From an uncultured Bermanella sp. (GTDB taxonomy: Bacteria > Pseudomonadota > Gammaproteobacteria > Pseudomonadales > Oceanobacteraceae): a DNA stretch of 47,046 bases. This document shows, piece after piece, positions 1 to 8,505 of this stretch. Made by a program: the position numbers and the translations under genes. The notes under the pieces are model-generated. The model was not told where the DNA came from, made no database searches, and was given only the letters and a program-made list of their open reading frames with translations. Within the stretch, counting starts at the first letter, position 1. Each line of letters starts with the position of its first letter. Location of the stretch: assembly GCA_913058575.1 (NCBI GenBank), contig CAJXRF010000047.1, positions 1 through 47,046 of the forward strand, in the 5' to 3' direction.

Positions 1-89
1 AAACCAACCCCGTTATCGGCAAATATCACTTGCAATAACGAGGCGGACCATACATTTTAATGTCTGGGGTTTTCAAATTAAGGGAAAAA

Positions 90-554
90 TTAGCCAGCCC
101 CTTCAAAGTCCAGCTGACGCCAAGCTTCATACACCATAATGGCCGTGGCATTGGATAAGTTTAAGCTGCGGCTATCACCAAACATGGGAATGCGCACTTT
201 TTCATCTTGGCTAAGGCTATCCAAAACAAAGTCAGGTAATCCGCGGGTTTCTGGCCCCATCACAATGGCATCGTCTCGTTGAAACTCCACATCGGTGTGG
301 CGTCTTATGCCTTTAGTCGTAATGGCATAACAGCGCTTGGGTTTTACCGTGTCTAAAAAGGCTTGCCAATCTTTATGAATGCTTAAGCGTTCCACTTCAT
401 GGTAATCAAGGCCGGCGCGCCTTAGCTTTTTTTCGTCCATATCAAAGCCTAAGGGTTCAATTAAATGCAACTGAAAACCTGTGTTGGCACACAGCCTAAT
501 TATGTTGCCTGTATTAGGCGGAATTTCCGGTTCAAATAGTACGACATGCAGCAT
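90..554 (-). CDS. trmL: tRNA (cytidine/uridine-34-2'-O)-methyltransferase TrmL
   Basis: SPOUT-family methyltransferase that adds a 2'-O-methyl group to the wobble base (position 34) of tRNA-Leu isoacceptors, using S-adenosylmethionine, in the cytoplasm. The 154-residue product begins [17 protein letters not shown], the typical TrmL start, followed by the [10 protein letters not shown] segment. The C-terminal knot carries the motifs [10 protein letters not shown] and [19 protein letters not shown], which form the SAM pocket in this family. The frame stays open upstream to 668, but the extra 38 residues are unlike the family, so I place the start at 554. The gene is divergent from mshI, and about 100 bp separates the two starts. 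Identification is very secure. TrmL family members are close to this length. Confidence 0.95.
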   Translation of the reverse strand: MLHVVLFEPEIPPNTGNIIRLCANTGFQLHLIEPLGFDMDEKKLRRAGLDYHEVERLSIHKDWQAFLDTVKPKRCYAITTKGIRRHTDVEFQRDDAIVMGPETRGLPDFVLDSLSQDEKVRIPMFGDSRSLNLSNATAIMVYEAWRQLDFEGAG

Positions 555-581
555 GGAAGTTGGCGTATCCCTGAATTGCTT

Positions 582-593
582 ACTAACGTTAGT
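582..593. promoter_or_regulatory. 12-bp perfect palindrome between trmL and mshI
   Basis: ACTAACGTTAGT is a perfect 12-bp palindrome in the roughly 100-bp gap between the divergent trmL and mshI starts. Its position would suit a dimeric repressor or activator acting on the MSHA operon, on trmL, or on both. I cannot match it to a known regulator, and I did not find a convincing -10/-35 pair for mshI nearby. The palindrome is seen directly. Its regulatory role is a guess. Confidence 0.3.
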
Positions 594-658
594 GTAGGAG
601 ATTGTACCCGATTTATGGCTTGGGCTACCTAAAAATATGCCTAACGCAGCTAAGTTGG

Positions 659-1657
659 ATGACGACATTAAGAAGGATTTTAGCCATCAAGTTATCATTT
701 GACCCAAGACAGTGGTTTAAAAAAGAAGAAGCCAAACCTGAAGGGGTAGTGGGTGTGACCTGCTGTGAGTCAGGCATTGCCATTTGTTACGGCACCTTTA
801 AGGATGGCGACTACCAAATAGAAAAATGCGAATACGCTCCCATCCCTGCTTCTGAACAGCTCAGCTATATGAAAGCTTGGGTGGTGCGCCACAAGTTAAA
901 AAATGCTGATTGCCATTACGTATTAAACGAAAAAGATTACGAGCTTCAATTATTAGAAGCCCCTCCTGTTGAAAAAAGTGAATTACATGAAGCCGTACGC
1001 TGGCGTCTTAAAGACCTAATTAGTTCTCCTGTAGAAGAGGTGGCGCTGGATGTGGTGCCATTGCCTGACGATGCTTATCGGGGCCGCATGAAAATGTTAT
1101 ATGCCGTAGTGGCCAATAAAGAAGCCATAGAGAGGGTGATTAAATTCATTGAGAGGTCTGAGTTAGTGCTTGTGGTGGTGGATATCCCCGAAATGGTTTT
1201 GCGTAATGTGGCCCTTTATATTCCAGAAATGGACTACGGCACCACCGCTCTTTTAAAAATGGAAGAAACCAGCGGTGCCATGCTTATGTACAGTCACGAT
1301 GCTTTGTACTTAACGCGGCAAATCGAATTTGGCTATTCAAGTTTTGCCAGCGCACCAGGAGCCTTCTCATTAGATAACGATGTTATGGTGGACCGTTTAG
1401 GGTTAGATTTACAAAGGTCATTAGATTATTACGAAAGTCAGTTAGGAAAAGGCGTAGCCAACAAAATTTACATTTTGCCTTTTGAAGATGACGATGTGCA
1501 TTTTGTTGATGACTTACAAAAAACACTGCAAACCCCCATTTTACATTTCGATTGCCGCGAATTTTTACCCTTCTCTGAAAGTGTTAATCCGAGTATCAAA
1601 GAACAAGCTTTTTGTCTGCCTGCCATCGGTTCGGTATTAAGGCGCCAAGAGCTATGA
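659..1657 (+). CDS. mshI: MSHA biogenesis protein MshI (PilM-like)
   Basis: Probable cytoplasmic actin-like (PilM-family) component of the MSHA pilus assembly platform. In the homologous type IVa system PilM binds the N-terminus of PilN and links the inner-membrane alignment complex to the motor. The protein has the MshI layout: a short basic N-terminus (DPRQWFKK), then the motif [14 protein letters not shown], then a central [11 protein letters not shown] segment, with no signal peptide or membrane helix. It opens a tightly packed run of msh genes. The start is uncertain. ATG 659 fits best, but the only good Shine-Dalgarno-like string (AAGAAGG, 670-676) lies just inside it. An in-frame ATG at 602 would add 19 untypical residues. 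Confidence 0.85.
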   Translation: MTTLRRILAIKLSFDPRQWFKKEEAKPEGVVGVTCCESGIAICYGTFKDGDYQIEKCEYAPIPASEQLSYMKAWVVRHKLKNADCHYVLNEKDYELQLLEAPPVEKSELHEAVRWRLKDLISSPVEEVALDVVPLPDDAYRGRMKMLYAVVANKEAIERVIKFIERSELVLVVVDIPEMVLRNVALYIPEMDYGTTALLKMEETSGAMLMYSHDALYLTRQIEFGYSSFASAPGAFSLDNDVMVDRLGLDLQRSLDYYESQLGKGVANKIYILPFEDDDVHFVDDLQKTLQTPILHFDCREFLPFSESVNPSIKEQAFCLPAIGSVLRRQEL

Positions 1658-1700
1658 GGAAAATGATTGTTACTAAATTTCTTATTAGGGAGCTTGGCTT

Positions 1701-2333
1701 ATGCAGCAAGTAAACCTGTATCTAGACGAATTTAAACTTATTGACCCTCCCTATAGCGCTGCGACTTTATTATTCTTAGCGGTCTATTCGCTGATATTCA
1801 GCTTATTGATTGGTGGTGTTTTATTGTCAGTACTTTGGTGGCAACAATCCGATTTAGAAATCAACAAAAGGCAACTGAATGTGTGGCAAGATAATTTAGA
1901 CGTTGCCAAGGTTGAGTTTCCAGAGCCTAAAGTTGATGAGCATTATAAGAAAAACATCAGTCGACTTAAGAGCGAACTTACTAGAAATAAAGTGGTTCTT
2001 AAGTATCTTCAATCAAGACAAATTGAAGTAGAACATCAATCTTTTTCAGTTTTACTATTAGCATTAACTTGGGTCAGTGAACAAAATTTATGGTTAACCG
2101 ATATAAAAATAACCGAAGGAGGTGAAAATTTATTTTTATCAGGACGCGCTTTAAAAGCCGATAGTTTACCTAGTTATTTAAAAAAGCTATCTGAAATTGA
2201 TGTGTTTTCCCAATTGAAATTTAGAGTGTTCGAAATGGATAGAGAGGGTGATGAATTCACCTTTGTTGTTAGCTCCATGCGTGAGGAGGACAACCTTGAA
2301 AAAGCGCTTGAAAAACTTACAGGTAAAAATTAA
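1701..2333 (+). CDS. mshI2: PilN-like MSHA biogenesis protein (MshI2 type)
   Basis: A 210-residue bitopic inner-membrane protein in the position of PilN. It has a short cytoplasmic N-terminus (QQVNLYLDEF, like the PilM-binding INLL motif of PilN), one membrane helix at about residues 22-46, a periplasmic coiled-coil stretch at about 50-110, and a small C-terminal alpha/beta domain. It is expected to pair with MshI in the cytoplasm and with MshJ in the periplasm. AGGGAG lies 8 bases before the ATG. Its last 38 bases overlap the next gene. The family call rests on topology and neighbourhood more than on strong motifs. The symbol follows usage in genomes where this gene is called mshI2. Confidence 0.75.
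   Translation: MQQVNLYLDEFKLIDPPYSAATLLFLAVYSLIFSLLIGGVLLSVLWWQQSDLEINKRQLNVWQDNLDVAKVEFPEPKVDEHYKKNISRLKSELTRNKVVLKYLQSRQIEVEHQSFSVLLLALTWVSEQNLWLTDIKITEGGENLFLSGRALKADSLPSYLKKLSEIDVFSQLKFRVFEMDREGDEFTFVVSSMREEDNLEKALEKLTGKN
2284..2289 (+). promoter_or_regulatory. Ribosome-binding site that sets the mshJ TTG start
   Basis: A consensus AGGAGG lies 6 bases before TTG 2296, inside the end of the preceding gene. The frame also contains an ATG at 2248 and a GTG at 2281, but neither is placed correctly relative to this site. The TTG gives a product starting MKKRLKNLQ with the usual short basic tail before the membrane helix. Confidence 0.75.
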
Positions 2334-2943
2334 TACCTTTAAAATTCGTGAACGCCGCCTTATGGCTTTTACAGTTGTTAGCATTATTTTAATGTTAGCC
2401 ATGAGCCTTATATGGCAACCCATTTTTAAAAATATACTTAAAAACTACCAGTCTAATCAAAGCTCATTTAATACTATACAAGCCATTAAAGTTGAAATAG
2501 AAGGTTACAAGAAACGCCTTGGCATGGATGTGAACGCACCTTACAAGGAACAGGTTAAAAACTTAAAGCAACAGATAAAAGATCAAGATAAAAAAGTGGT
2601 AAACCTTACATCCGCTTTAATTACGCCAAGAAATATGGGCCAAGTATTTACCGGGTTACTGCAGGTAAATGAAGTATACATGAATAAAATCAGTAACTTA
2701 GATGCTGAAGCAATTAATATAAACGATCAAAAAGAAGAAACTAACCTACTTTTTAAACATGGCCTATCCTTAGAGTTGCAGGGGGAGTATTTAAAGGTCT
2801 TAAAATATGTTCAAGAAATAGAGGCCCAAGATTGGCAGTTATACTGGGATGAACTGTCTTTCAGCACATTAACGTACCCCGAAGGGCGCTTAAATATTAA
2901 AGTGCATACACTGAGTACCAGTGACAGTGTTTTAGATTTGTAA
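2296..2943 (+). CDS. mshJ: MSHA biogenesis protein MshJ (PilO-like)
   Basis: Bitopic inner-membrane protein of the MSHA alignment complex, the counterpart of PilO. The 215-residue product has a basic cytoplasmic tail, a membrane helix at about residues 23-43 (LMAFTVVSIILMLAMSLIW), a periplasmic coiled coil at about 50-110 (repeated KQQIKDQDKK-like heptads), and a C-terminal ferredoxin-like domain ending in a beta-rich segment. It is translated from a TTG start, chosen for the AGGAGG six bases upstream, and overlaps the PilN-like gene by 38 bases, so the two are probably translationally coupled. Stoichiometric pairing with the PilN-like protein is expected from the PilN-PilO paralogue. Confidence 0.82.
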   Translation: MKKRLKNLQVKINTFKIRERRLMAFTVVSIILMLAMSLIWQPIFKNILKNYQSNQSSFNTIQAIKVEIEGYKKRLGMDVNAPYKEQVKNLKQQIKDQDKKVVNLTSALITPRNMGQVFTGLLQVNEVYMNKISNLDAEAININDQKEETNLLFKHGLSLELQGEYLKVLKYVQEIEAQDWQLYWDELSFSTLTYPEGRLNIKVHTLSTSDSVLDL

Positions 2944-3039
2944 TTTACATAGCCAAGGATGAATCAGCAATGAAAAACCAAGGAGAGGACCTTATTTTAT
3001 ATCATTCTAATTCCCTCCTAATGTTTAAGCTGCCCCATC

Positions 3040-3393
3040 ATGGCTAATGGATGCGGGCATTTTGCCATGATATGCCTTGTGGTTTTATTGGCGCCATTCG
3101 CTTTAGGGGGAGACCCCATGGCGCCTCCAAATGCGAGAGATAAAGGCGTTAATGATGAATACTCACGAAAGGTCGACGTTAAAAAATCGAAAAAACAAAG
3201 GTATATCTTAAGGCAAATAGTGAATCGTAAAAAAGATAAGAGCGCCGTGATTAATGGCTACATAGTTAATGAAGGCTCTTATATAAACAATGCTTATGTT
3301 CGTCGTATTAATGAAAATTCAGTGGTGTTAAGCGTAAAAGGTAAAAGAAAAGAAATAATGCTAGAAAGTAAGTTGCCAAGGATTCGCCATTAG
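3040..3393 (+). CDS. mshK: MSHA biogenesis protein MshK (PilP-like)
   Basis: Small periplasmic protein, 117 residues from ATG 3040, with an N-terminal hydrophobic signal (MICLVVLLAPFALG) followed by DPMAPPN, the DPxxPP signature of MshK. A basic region then leads to a beta-strand-rich end (SAVINGYIVNEGSYINNAYV) resembling the HR domain of PilP/GspC, which contacts the secretin. It lacks the lipobox of PilP. The start is uncertain. Neither ATG 3040 nor ATG 3070 has a Shine-Dalgarno sequence, and a 25-codon ORF (2970-3047) with an AAGGA upstream overlaps ATG 3040, suggesting translational coupling. mshL follows 8 bases after the stop. Confidence 0.75.
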   Translation: MANGCGHFAMICLVVLLAPFALGGDPMAPPNARDKGVNDEYSRKVDVKKSKKQRYILRQIVNRKKDKSAVINGYIVNEGSYINNAYVRRINENSVVLSVKGKRKEIMLESKLPRIRH

Positions 3394-3401
3394 GTAAAAC
3401 C

Positions 3402-5009
3402 ATGAAGTTAATAGTGAGCCTTATCTTGATTTTATTGGCCTCGTGCAGTAGCCAACAAGAGTACAAGATAGTAGAAGATGCTTTACAAAATGTACAAACC
3501 AAGCAGCCTGATCTAATCGTGCCTGAAAATGCCTATGATGCGCTGACGCCGGATATAAATAGCCAAAAGCTGGCACCAGAACGATTTGATGTGGTGGCAA
3601 AAAATAATTCTCCCAAAGCCTTTTTTATGGGTTTAGTAGATGGCATGGGCATTAACATGTTGGTGCATCCAGATGTAATAGGAAAAATAACCTTACGCCT
3701 AAAAAATGTCACCCTTGAAGAAACACTACAAGCTGTACGAGACTTATATGGATATCAATATATTCATACCGATTACGGCTATCGCATTTTACCCAAGGCA
3801 CTTCAGAATAAAGTATTTCACGTAAACTATTTAAATGTTTCAAGGCAAGGTACTTCTGGCTTAACGGTATCCGGCGGCAGTATTCGTGATGGGGATACTA
3901 GCTCGAGCAGTGATTCAGGCTCTTCAAACAGTAGCGCGTCTAATTCATCTTCATCAAGTACGTCATCCAGTAGTGTCCAAACTCAAGCCAGTACGGACTT
4001 TTGGTCAAAATTGCAAAATTCGGTTGCCATGGTGGTCGGTAATGGAGAAGGACGAAGAGTCATTGTTGATGCTCAAGCGGGTTTGGTAATGGTGAAAGCG
4101 TTTCCTATGGAGTTGGCCGCCGTGGAGGATTATTTAAATCAGGCCGAATTGAGCTTGCAAAAGCAAGTGATCATTGAGGCTAAAATTTTAGAAGTAACCT
4201 TAAGTAAAGGATTTCAATCGGGCATTCAGTGGGACACTTTTGGCTTAGGTGTGGGTGGCACATTTTCAGCAAGTAATAAAGACATTGCGGGCAGTTTAAC
4301 GGCTGAATCAATTGTGAATGAAGATTCGTTAGCGGGAATTTTCTCCTTAAGTTTTAACAGTTCTGATTTCACGGGTGCGATTCAATTATTACAACGTCAA
4401 GGAGATGTTCAAGTGTTATCTAGCCCGCGAATCTCCACGGTAAATAATCAGAAAGCGGTGATAAAAGTGGGTTCAGATGAATTTTTTATTACCGAGATTA
4501 GCACATCCACTGATACCACTAATGACACCACCACTACCACACCAGAGGTGACGCTGACGCCTTTTTTCTCTGGCATAGCTTTAGATGTCACACCGCAAAT
4601 TGGTGAAAATAATGAAGTGATATTACATGTGCATCCAAGTGTTACAGAAGTAGAAGAGCGCACTAAGATATTTACTTACGGAAACGACACATACAATTTG
4701 CCAGTGGCTTTCAGCAGCATAAGGGAAACCGATAGCATCATTCGGGCTAAATCTGGTCAAGTGGTGGTGATCGGTGGTTTATTGCAAGATAAAAAATCCA
4801 ATATTGATGCCAGTGTTCCATGGCTATCCAGTATCCCAATTTTAGGGCATCTGTTTAAGCAAACTCAAAGAAGTTCGACTAAAAGTGAACTGGTTATTTT
4901 GCTTCAACCAAAAATTGTTGAGCCATCGTCTTGGCTTGAAGAAGTAAACAAAGTGAAAGAGACATTCCCCCAGTGGAGACAACAAGGAGCACTTGAAGAT
5001 GGAGAATAA
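3402..5009 (+). CDS. mshL: MSHA secretin MshL (outer-membrane lipoprotein)
   Basis: Outer-membrane secretin through which the MSHA pilus leaves the cell. The 535-residue protein starts with a lipoprotein signal (LLASC, acylated Cys15). An STN/N-domain region follows at about 70-150 (INMLVHPDVIGKITLRLKNVTLEETL), and the secretin barrel runs from about 250 to 515. Secretin hallmarks are VQVLSSPRISTVNNQKA, VTPQIGENNEVILHVHPSV, VVIGGLLQD and the end motif SELVILLQPKIV. Two low-complexity inserts stand out: a Ser-rich linker at 164-197 between N-domain and barrel, and a Thr-rich loop at 367-381 inside the secretin domain. Its stop overlaps the start of mshM. Confidence 0.93.
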   Translation: MKLIVSLILILLASCSSQQEYKIVEDALQNVQTKQPDLIVPENAYDALTPDINSQKLAPERFDVVAKNNSPKAFFMGLVDGMGINMLVHPDVIGKITLRLKNVTLEETLQAVRDLYGYQYIHTDYGYRILPKALQNKVFHVNYLNVSRQGTSGLTVSGGSIRDGDTSSSSDSGSSNSSASNSSSSSTSSSSVQTQASTDFWSKLQNSVAMVVGNGEGRRVIVDAQAGLVMVKAFPMELAAVEDYLNQAELSLQKQVIIEAKILEVTLSKGFQSGIQWDTFGLGVGGTFSASNKDIAGSLTAESIVNEDSLAGIFSLSFNSSDFTGAIQLLQRQGDVQVLSSPRISTVNNQKAVIKVGSDEFFITEISTSTDTTNDTTTTTPEVTLTPFFSGIALDVTPQIGENNEVILHVHPSVTEVEERTKIFTYGNDTYNLPVAFSSIRETDSIIRAKSGQVVVIGGLLQDKKSNIDASVPWLSSIPILGHLFKQTQRSSTKSELVILLQPKIVEPSSWLEEVNKVKETFPQWRQQGALEDGE

Positions 5010-5874
5010 AGTAGCAATGAGTCAAGTGCTAGACGAATTCAGGTCTTTCTTTGGTATGCAAGAGTTGCCGTTCTCTTTGGTTCCCAATACGCAATATTAT
5101 GTGGCTCTGCCTAGTCACAACGAATGCTTTAGCATGTTGTTATTTGCAATCGCATCAGGCGATGGATTTATTAAGGTGACAGGTGAAGTAGGCACAGGTA
5201 AAACGTTGTTATGTCGGCGTTTACTAAATAGTTTGGACGAGCAAGAATATTACAGTGCGTATATTCCTAATCCTAAATTAAACGCGTTGGAACTGAAAAG
5301 AGCGCTGGCCCATGAACTTCAGGTGTCAAACTGTGACCAAATTAAAAGTCAGAATTTATTGAATGAAATTAATAAGCGTTTAATTGAATTAGCCAAGGTT
5401 GGAAAAAAAGTTGTATTGGTAATAGACGAAGCACAAGCCTTTCCAAAAGATACCCTTGAAGAATTACGTTTATTGAGTAATTTAGAAACTGAAACCGATA
5501 AACTCATGCAAATAGTATTGTTTGGCCAGCCTGAGCTAGATGAGATATTAATGCAACATGAATTTCGCCAGTTGCGTCAAAGAATTACATTTAGCCACAG
5601 TCTTAATCGATTAAACAAAAGCGGAATAGGTCAGTATATACATCATCGTATGATGGTAGCCGGTTATTTAGGAGAGCCTGTTTTTGATTGGTCATCCATT
5701 CGGCTACTACATAAAGCCACGCAAGGCACCCCAAGACTTATCAATATTGTTTGTGCAAAAGCGCTATTAATCGCATTTAGTAAAGGCCAGCAAAGAGTAA
5801 AAAAGGCCATGATTAAAACTGCTATTAATGATACCGAAGGAGTGAATTATAAACTGAATTGGTTAATGGGGTAG
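4999..5874 (+). CDS. mshM: MSHA biogenesis ATPase MshM (ExeA/GspA-like)
   Basis: AAA+ ATPase of the ExeA/GspA type, thought to help assemble or anchor the MSHA secretin. It has Walker A GEVGTGKT at residues 62-69, Walker B VVLVIDEAQ at about 138-145, a sensor segment IVLFGQPELDEIL and the arginine-rich QLRQRITFSHSL, all typical of the family. The N-terminal FFGMQELPFSLVPNTQYY is the standard opening. ATG 4999 is chosen because AAGGAG lies 9 bases upstream; TTG 4993 would be too close to that site. The gene overlaps the end of mshL by 11 bases. The ExeA C-terminal membrane/peptidoglycan region is absent, as in other MshM proteins. Confidence 0.9.
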   Translation: MENKVAMSQVLDEFRSFFGMQELPFSLVPNTQYYVALPSHNECFSMLLFAIASGDGFIKVTGEVGTGKTLLCRRLLNSLDEQEYYSAYIPNPKLNALELKRALAHELQVSNCDQIKSQNLLNEINKRLIELAKVGKKVVLVIDEAQAFPKDTLEELRLLSNLETETDKLMQIVLFGQPELDEILMQHEFRQLRQRITFSHSLNRLNKSGIGQYIHHRMMVAGYLGEPVFDWSSIRLLHKATQGTPRLINIVCAKALLIAFSKGQQRVKKAMIKTAINDTEGVNYKLNWLMG

Positions 5875-5877
5875 ATC

Positions 5878-6753
5878 ATGAGTGTCGTAAACGATGTATT
5901 GAAAAATCTTAATCAACGCCACGCTCAAGAAAATATGGCCCGTCATATTCCTCATTTGTATGAAGCTAAGCCTGCTCCTCAATATATGTTGTGGGTATTG
6001 CTGGTTCTAATATTGTCTACCAGTGTGGTGATTGCAATATCTCAATGGCAGCAGCCAAATTATGCGGTTCAGTCTATTGAATTACCCAGTGATTTATTTT
6101 TATTAGATGAAAGCAGTATTGGGGTTAATGAATATGCTATTACGCCTACTTTAGAAAAGGCCTTTGAGAAAGATCTTAAACTGCCTTCTGTAAAAACACA
6201 CACCGCAGATAATATATCTTCACAAGAAGTCGCCATTAATATACTGCCTGAGAAAATCAGTAATCGGCCCATAGCGACTAATGGCCCACAAAATACACGG
6301 GTGAGTAAAAGCCATCAAAGCCAAGCGGTTGATAAGGTGGTCGCCGCGTTAAAGAGTGGTGACCATAAAGCGGCTGAAGTGGGTTTAGATAAAACACCAA
6401 AGGCCATGCAGGATGAAGTGAAACTGCGTCTAATGGTAAAAGAAAGCCCTGAAAAGGTGCTGCCATACATTAACAATAACTTTGTTAACTATTCCCAAAA
6501 TCCAAGTTTATTGGCCATGGCCGCGCAAGCTCAGCAGAGAATTCAGCAACATTTTTCTGCCATATCCATTTATAAGCAACTTATTAAAGTCCAGCCTAAA
6601 GATGCCCGTTGGCGTGCGGGTATTGCTATTAGCTTAGAAGCCAGTGGAGAGTTAAATGCGGCTAAGCATATGTATCAACTGGCATTAAGCATGCCTGGAT
6701 TACCAAGACCTTTAGGGGCTTTTTGTCAAAAGCGGCTAAGTGCTTTGAATTAG
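5878..6753 (+). CDS. mshN: MSHA biogenesis protein MshN (TPR protein)
   Basis: Bitopic inner-membrane protein. It starts with the conserved SVVNDVLKNLNQRHA, has one membrane helix at about residues 36-56 and a periplasmic Ser/Lys/Asn-rich linker. The C-terminal tetratricopeptide-like region runs from about residue 185 to the end (AAQAQQRIQQHFSAISIYKQLI, RWRAGIAISLEASGELNAAKHMYQLAL). MshN is required for MSHA biogenesis in Vibrio, but its exact task is not settled. It lies 3 bases after mshM and 9 bases before mshE, so it is clearly in the operon. Length is somewhat below that of Vibrio homologues, mainly through a shorter linker (my impression, not measured). Confidence 0.85.
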   Translation: MSVVNDVLKNLNQRHAQENMARHIPHLYEAKPAPQYMLWVLLVLILSTSVVIAISQWQQPNYAVQSIELPSDLFLLDESSIGVNEYAITPTLEKAFEKDLKLPSVKTHTADNISSQEVAINILPEKISNRPIATNGPQNTRVSKSHQSQAVDKVVAALKSGDHKAAEVGLDKTPKAMQDEVKLRLMVKESPEKVLPYINNNFVNYSQNPSLLAMAAQAQQRIQQHFSAISIYKQLIKVQPKDARWRAGIAISLEASGELNAAKHMYQLALSMPGLPRPLGAFCQKRLSALN

Positions 6754-6762
6754 GGTGTCCAT

Positions 6763-8505
6763 ATGGTTAAGTCTCACCAAAAAGCTCGTGTAGGTGATTT
6801 ACTCGTAGAAAAAGGCATCATCACCCAAGAACAGCTCATGATGGTTCTTGATGAACAAAAGCGTTCAGGTAGAAAATTTGGGCGTGCTGTTATTGATTTA
6901 GGTTTTGTATCTGAAGATAAATTGCTTCTTGAATTATCTTCGCATTTTTCAATGCCCTACATTGATATTTCTCGTTTTCAATTTGATAGTGAAATCACCC
7001 GGCGCTTACCTGAAAGTCTAGCAAGGCGTTACCGTGCCATTATTTTAATGGAGGAAGAAGGCCAATATTTTGTAGGCTTTGTAGACCCTTTGGATATTCT
7101 TGCGGTAGATGAAGTTCAGCGTTCGTTACAAAAAAATATCGTAGCGGCTTTTGTAAAAGAACAAGATGTGCTCAACGCCATTGATCGAATTTATCGGCGC
7201 ACTGAACAAATTGCATCAATAGCTGGAGAGCTAGACGACGAATTATCTGAAAGTGATCTTGATCTTGAATCACTACTAGCTGAATCGGATGCCACTGAAG
7301 CCCCGGTAGTTCGCTTGTTGCAAAATATATTTGAAGATGCCGTGCAAGTTACTGCATCGGATATTCATATTGAACCCGACGAAAGCGTGTTAAGAGTGCG
7401 CCTTAGAATTGATGGCGAATTACAAGAGCAAGTCATGAAAGAAAAGCGTGTGGTAAGTGCGCTTGTGAGTCGTTTAAAAATAATGTCAGGCTTAGACATA
7501 TCTGAAAAACGTTTACCCCAAGATGGTCGTTTTAATATTCGTATCTTAAATCGCAGTGTAGATGTCCGCCTATCAACACTGCCCACACAATACGGTGAGG
7601 CAGTGGTTATGCGACTGCTGGACCAAAGCCAAGGTATATTGAATATAGAGTCATTGGGTATGACACCCAAAATTCGCAAGCATTTCTCGAACTTGGTGTC
7701 TCGTCCACACGGCTTGGTTTTGGTAACAGGCCCTACGGGCAGTGGCAAAAGTACCACGCTTTATGCTGCGCTTAGTACTTTGAATCAATCTAATAAAAAA
7801 ATTATCACCGCCGAAGATCCGGTGGAATATCGATTACCAAGAATTAACCAAGTACAAGTTAATAGCAAAATAGGGTTAACCTTTGGGCGCATCTTACGCA
7901 CTGCATTAAGGCAAGATCCAGACATTATGCTAATTGGTGAAATGCGTGACAGTGAAACCGCTGAAATAGCGTTGCGTGCTGCCATGACAGGCCACATGGT
8001 GCTATCTACTTTGCACACCAATGATGCTATTTCCTCTGCGGTAAGGTTAATGGATATGGGGGCCGATTCGTATCTTGTGGCCTCTAGTTTACGGGCGGTA
8101 GTAGGGCAGCGTCTTATCCGAAAGATTTGTGAGAACTGCAAAAGCCAATACACCATGTCGCCTCAAGAGCGCACGTGGTTAATGGGTATGGGAAGCGACC
8201 CAGATACTTATAGCTTTTTTCACGGTTCGGGTTGCCACCATTGTTCAAACACAGGTTATGTTGGACGTACCGGTGTATATGAATTACTCGAGCTAGATGA
8301 CGGCATGTTAGATGCCTTACGACAGAAAAATATCAGTGAGTTCACATCTCTTGCCAAAAAAAGTGAACTGTATTTACCGTTGGCTACCTGCGCGTTGGAA
8401 TATGCCGTAGCAGGTAAAACTTCTTTAAGTGAAGTATTTAAAATTACCGCCAGCTTAGATGAAACCGCCGTCAGTTATGAAGCCCAATCATTGGAGCTTC
8501 CATAA
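6763..8505 (+). CDS. mshE: MSHA pilus extension ATPase MshE with c-di-GMP-binding domain
   Basis: Hexameric GspE/PilB-family motor that drives MSHA polymerisation at the cytoplasmic face. The N-terminus carries an MshEN-type motif (R9, VGDLLVEKG, then a second copy around GRAVIDLG at 40-47), the two-part signature that binds cyclic di-GMP in Vibrio MshE. The motor core has Walker A GPTGSGKS (323-330), the Asp-box EDPVEYR, Walker B PDIMLIGEMRD and the His-box STLHTNDA. A zinc site is formed by C456, C459, C491 and C494. Control of MSHA activity by c-di-GMP is therefore likely, by family knowledge. Its stop directly abuts the mshG start. Confidence 0.95.
   Translation: MVKSHQKARVGDLLVEKGIITQEQLMMVLDEQKRSGRKFGRAVIDLGFVSEDKLLLELSSHFSMPYIDISRFQFDSEITRRLPESLARRYRAIILMEEEGQYFVGFVDPLDILAVDEVQRSLQKNIVAAFVKEQDVLNAIDRIYRRTEQIASIAGELDDELSESDLDLESLLAESDATEAPVVRLLQNIFEDAVQVTASDIHIEPDESVLRVRLRIDGELQEQVMKEKRVVSALVSRLKIMSGLDISEKRLPQDGRFNIRILNRSVDVRLSTLPTQYGEAVVMRLLDQSQGILNIESLGMTPKIRKHFSNLVSRPHGLVLVTGPTGSGKSTTLYAALSTLNQSNKKIITAEDPVEYRLPRINQVQVNSKIGLTFGRILRTALRQDPDIMLIGEMRDSETAEIALRAAMTGHMVLSTLHTNDAISSAVRLMDMGADSYLVASSLRAVVGQRLIRKICENCKSQYTMSPQERTWLMGMGSDPDTYSFFHGSGCHHCSNTGYVGRTGVYELLELDDGMLDALRQKNISEFTSLAKKSELYLPLATCALEYAVAGKTSLSEVFKITASLDETAVSYEAQSLELP

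Noticed and set aside
11-40. Hairpin CGTTAT...ATAACG considered as an integron attC site
   Set aside because: attC sites need RYYYAAC first and GTTRRRY last; here the order of GTT and AAC is reversed, and no cassette or integrase is present.
2970-3047. Frameshifted N-terminus of mshK
   Set aside because: The 25-codon frame has no signal-peptide character, while the 3040 frame already contains the signal peptide and DPMAPPN motif.
7365-7757. Open frames opposite mshE (also 7785-8156)
   Set aside because: Antisense shadows of a well-conserved ATPase gene.
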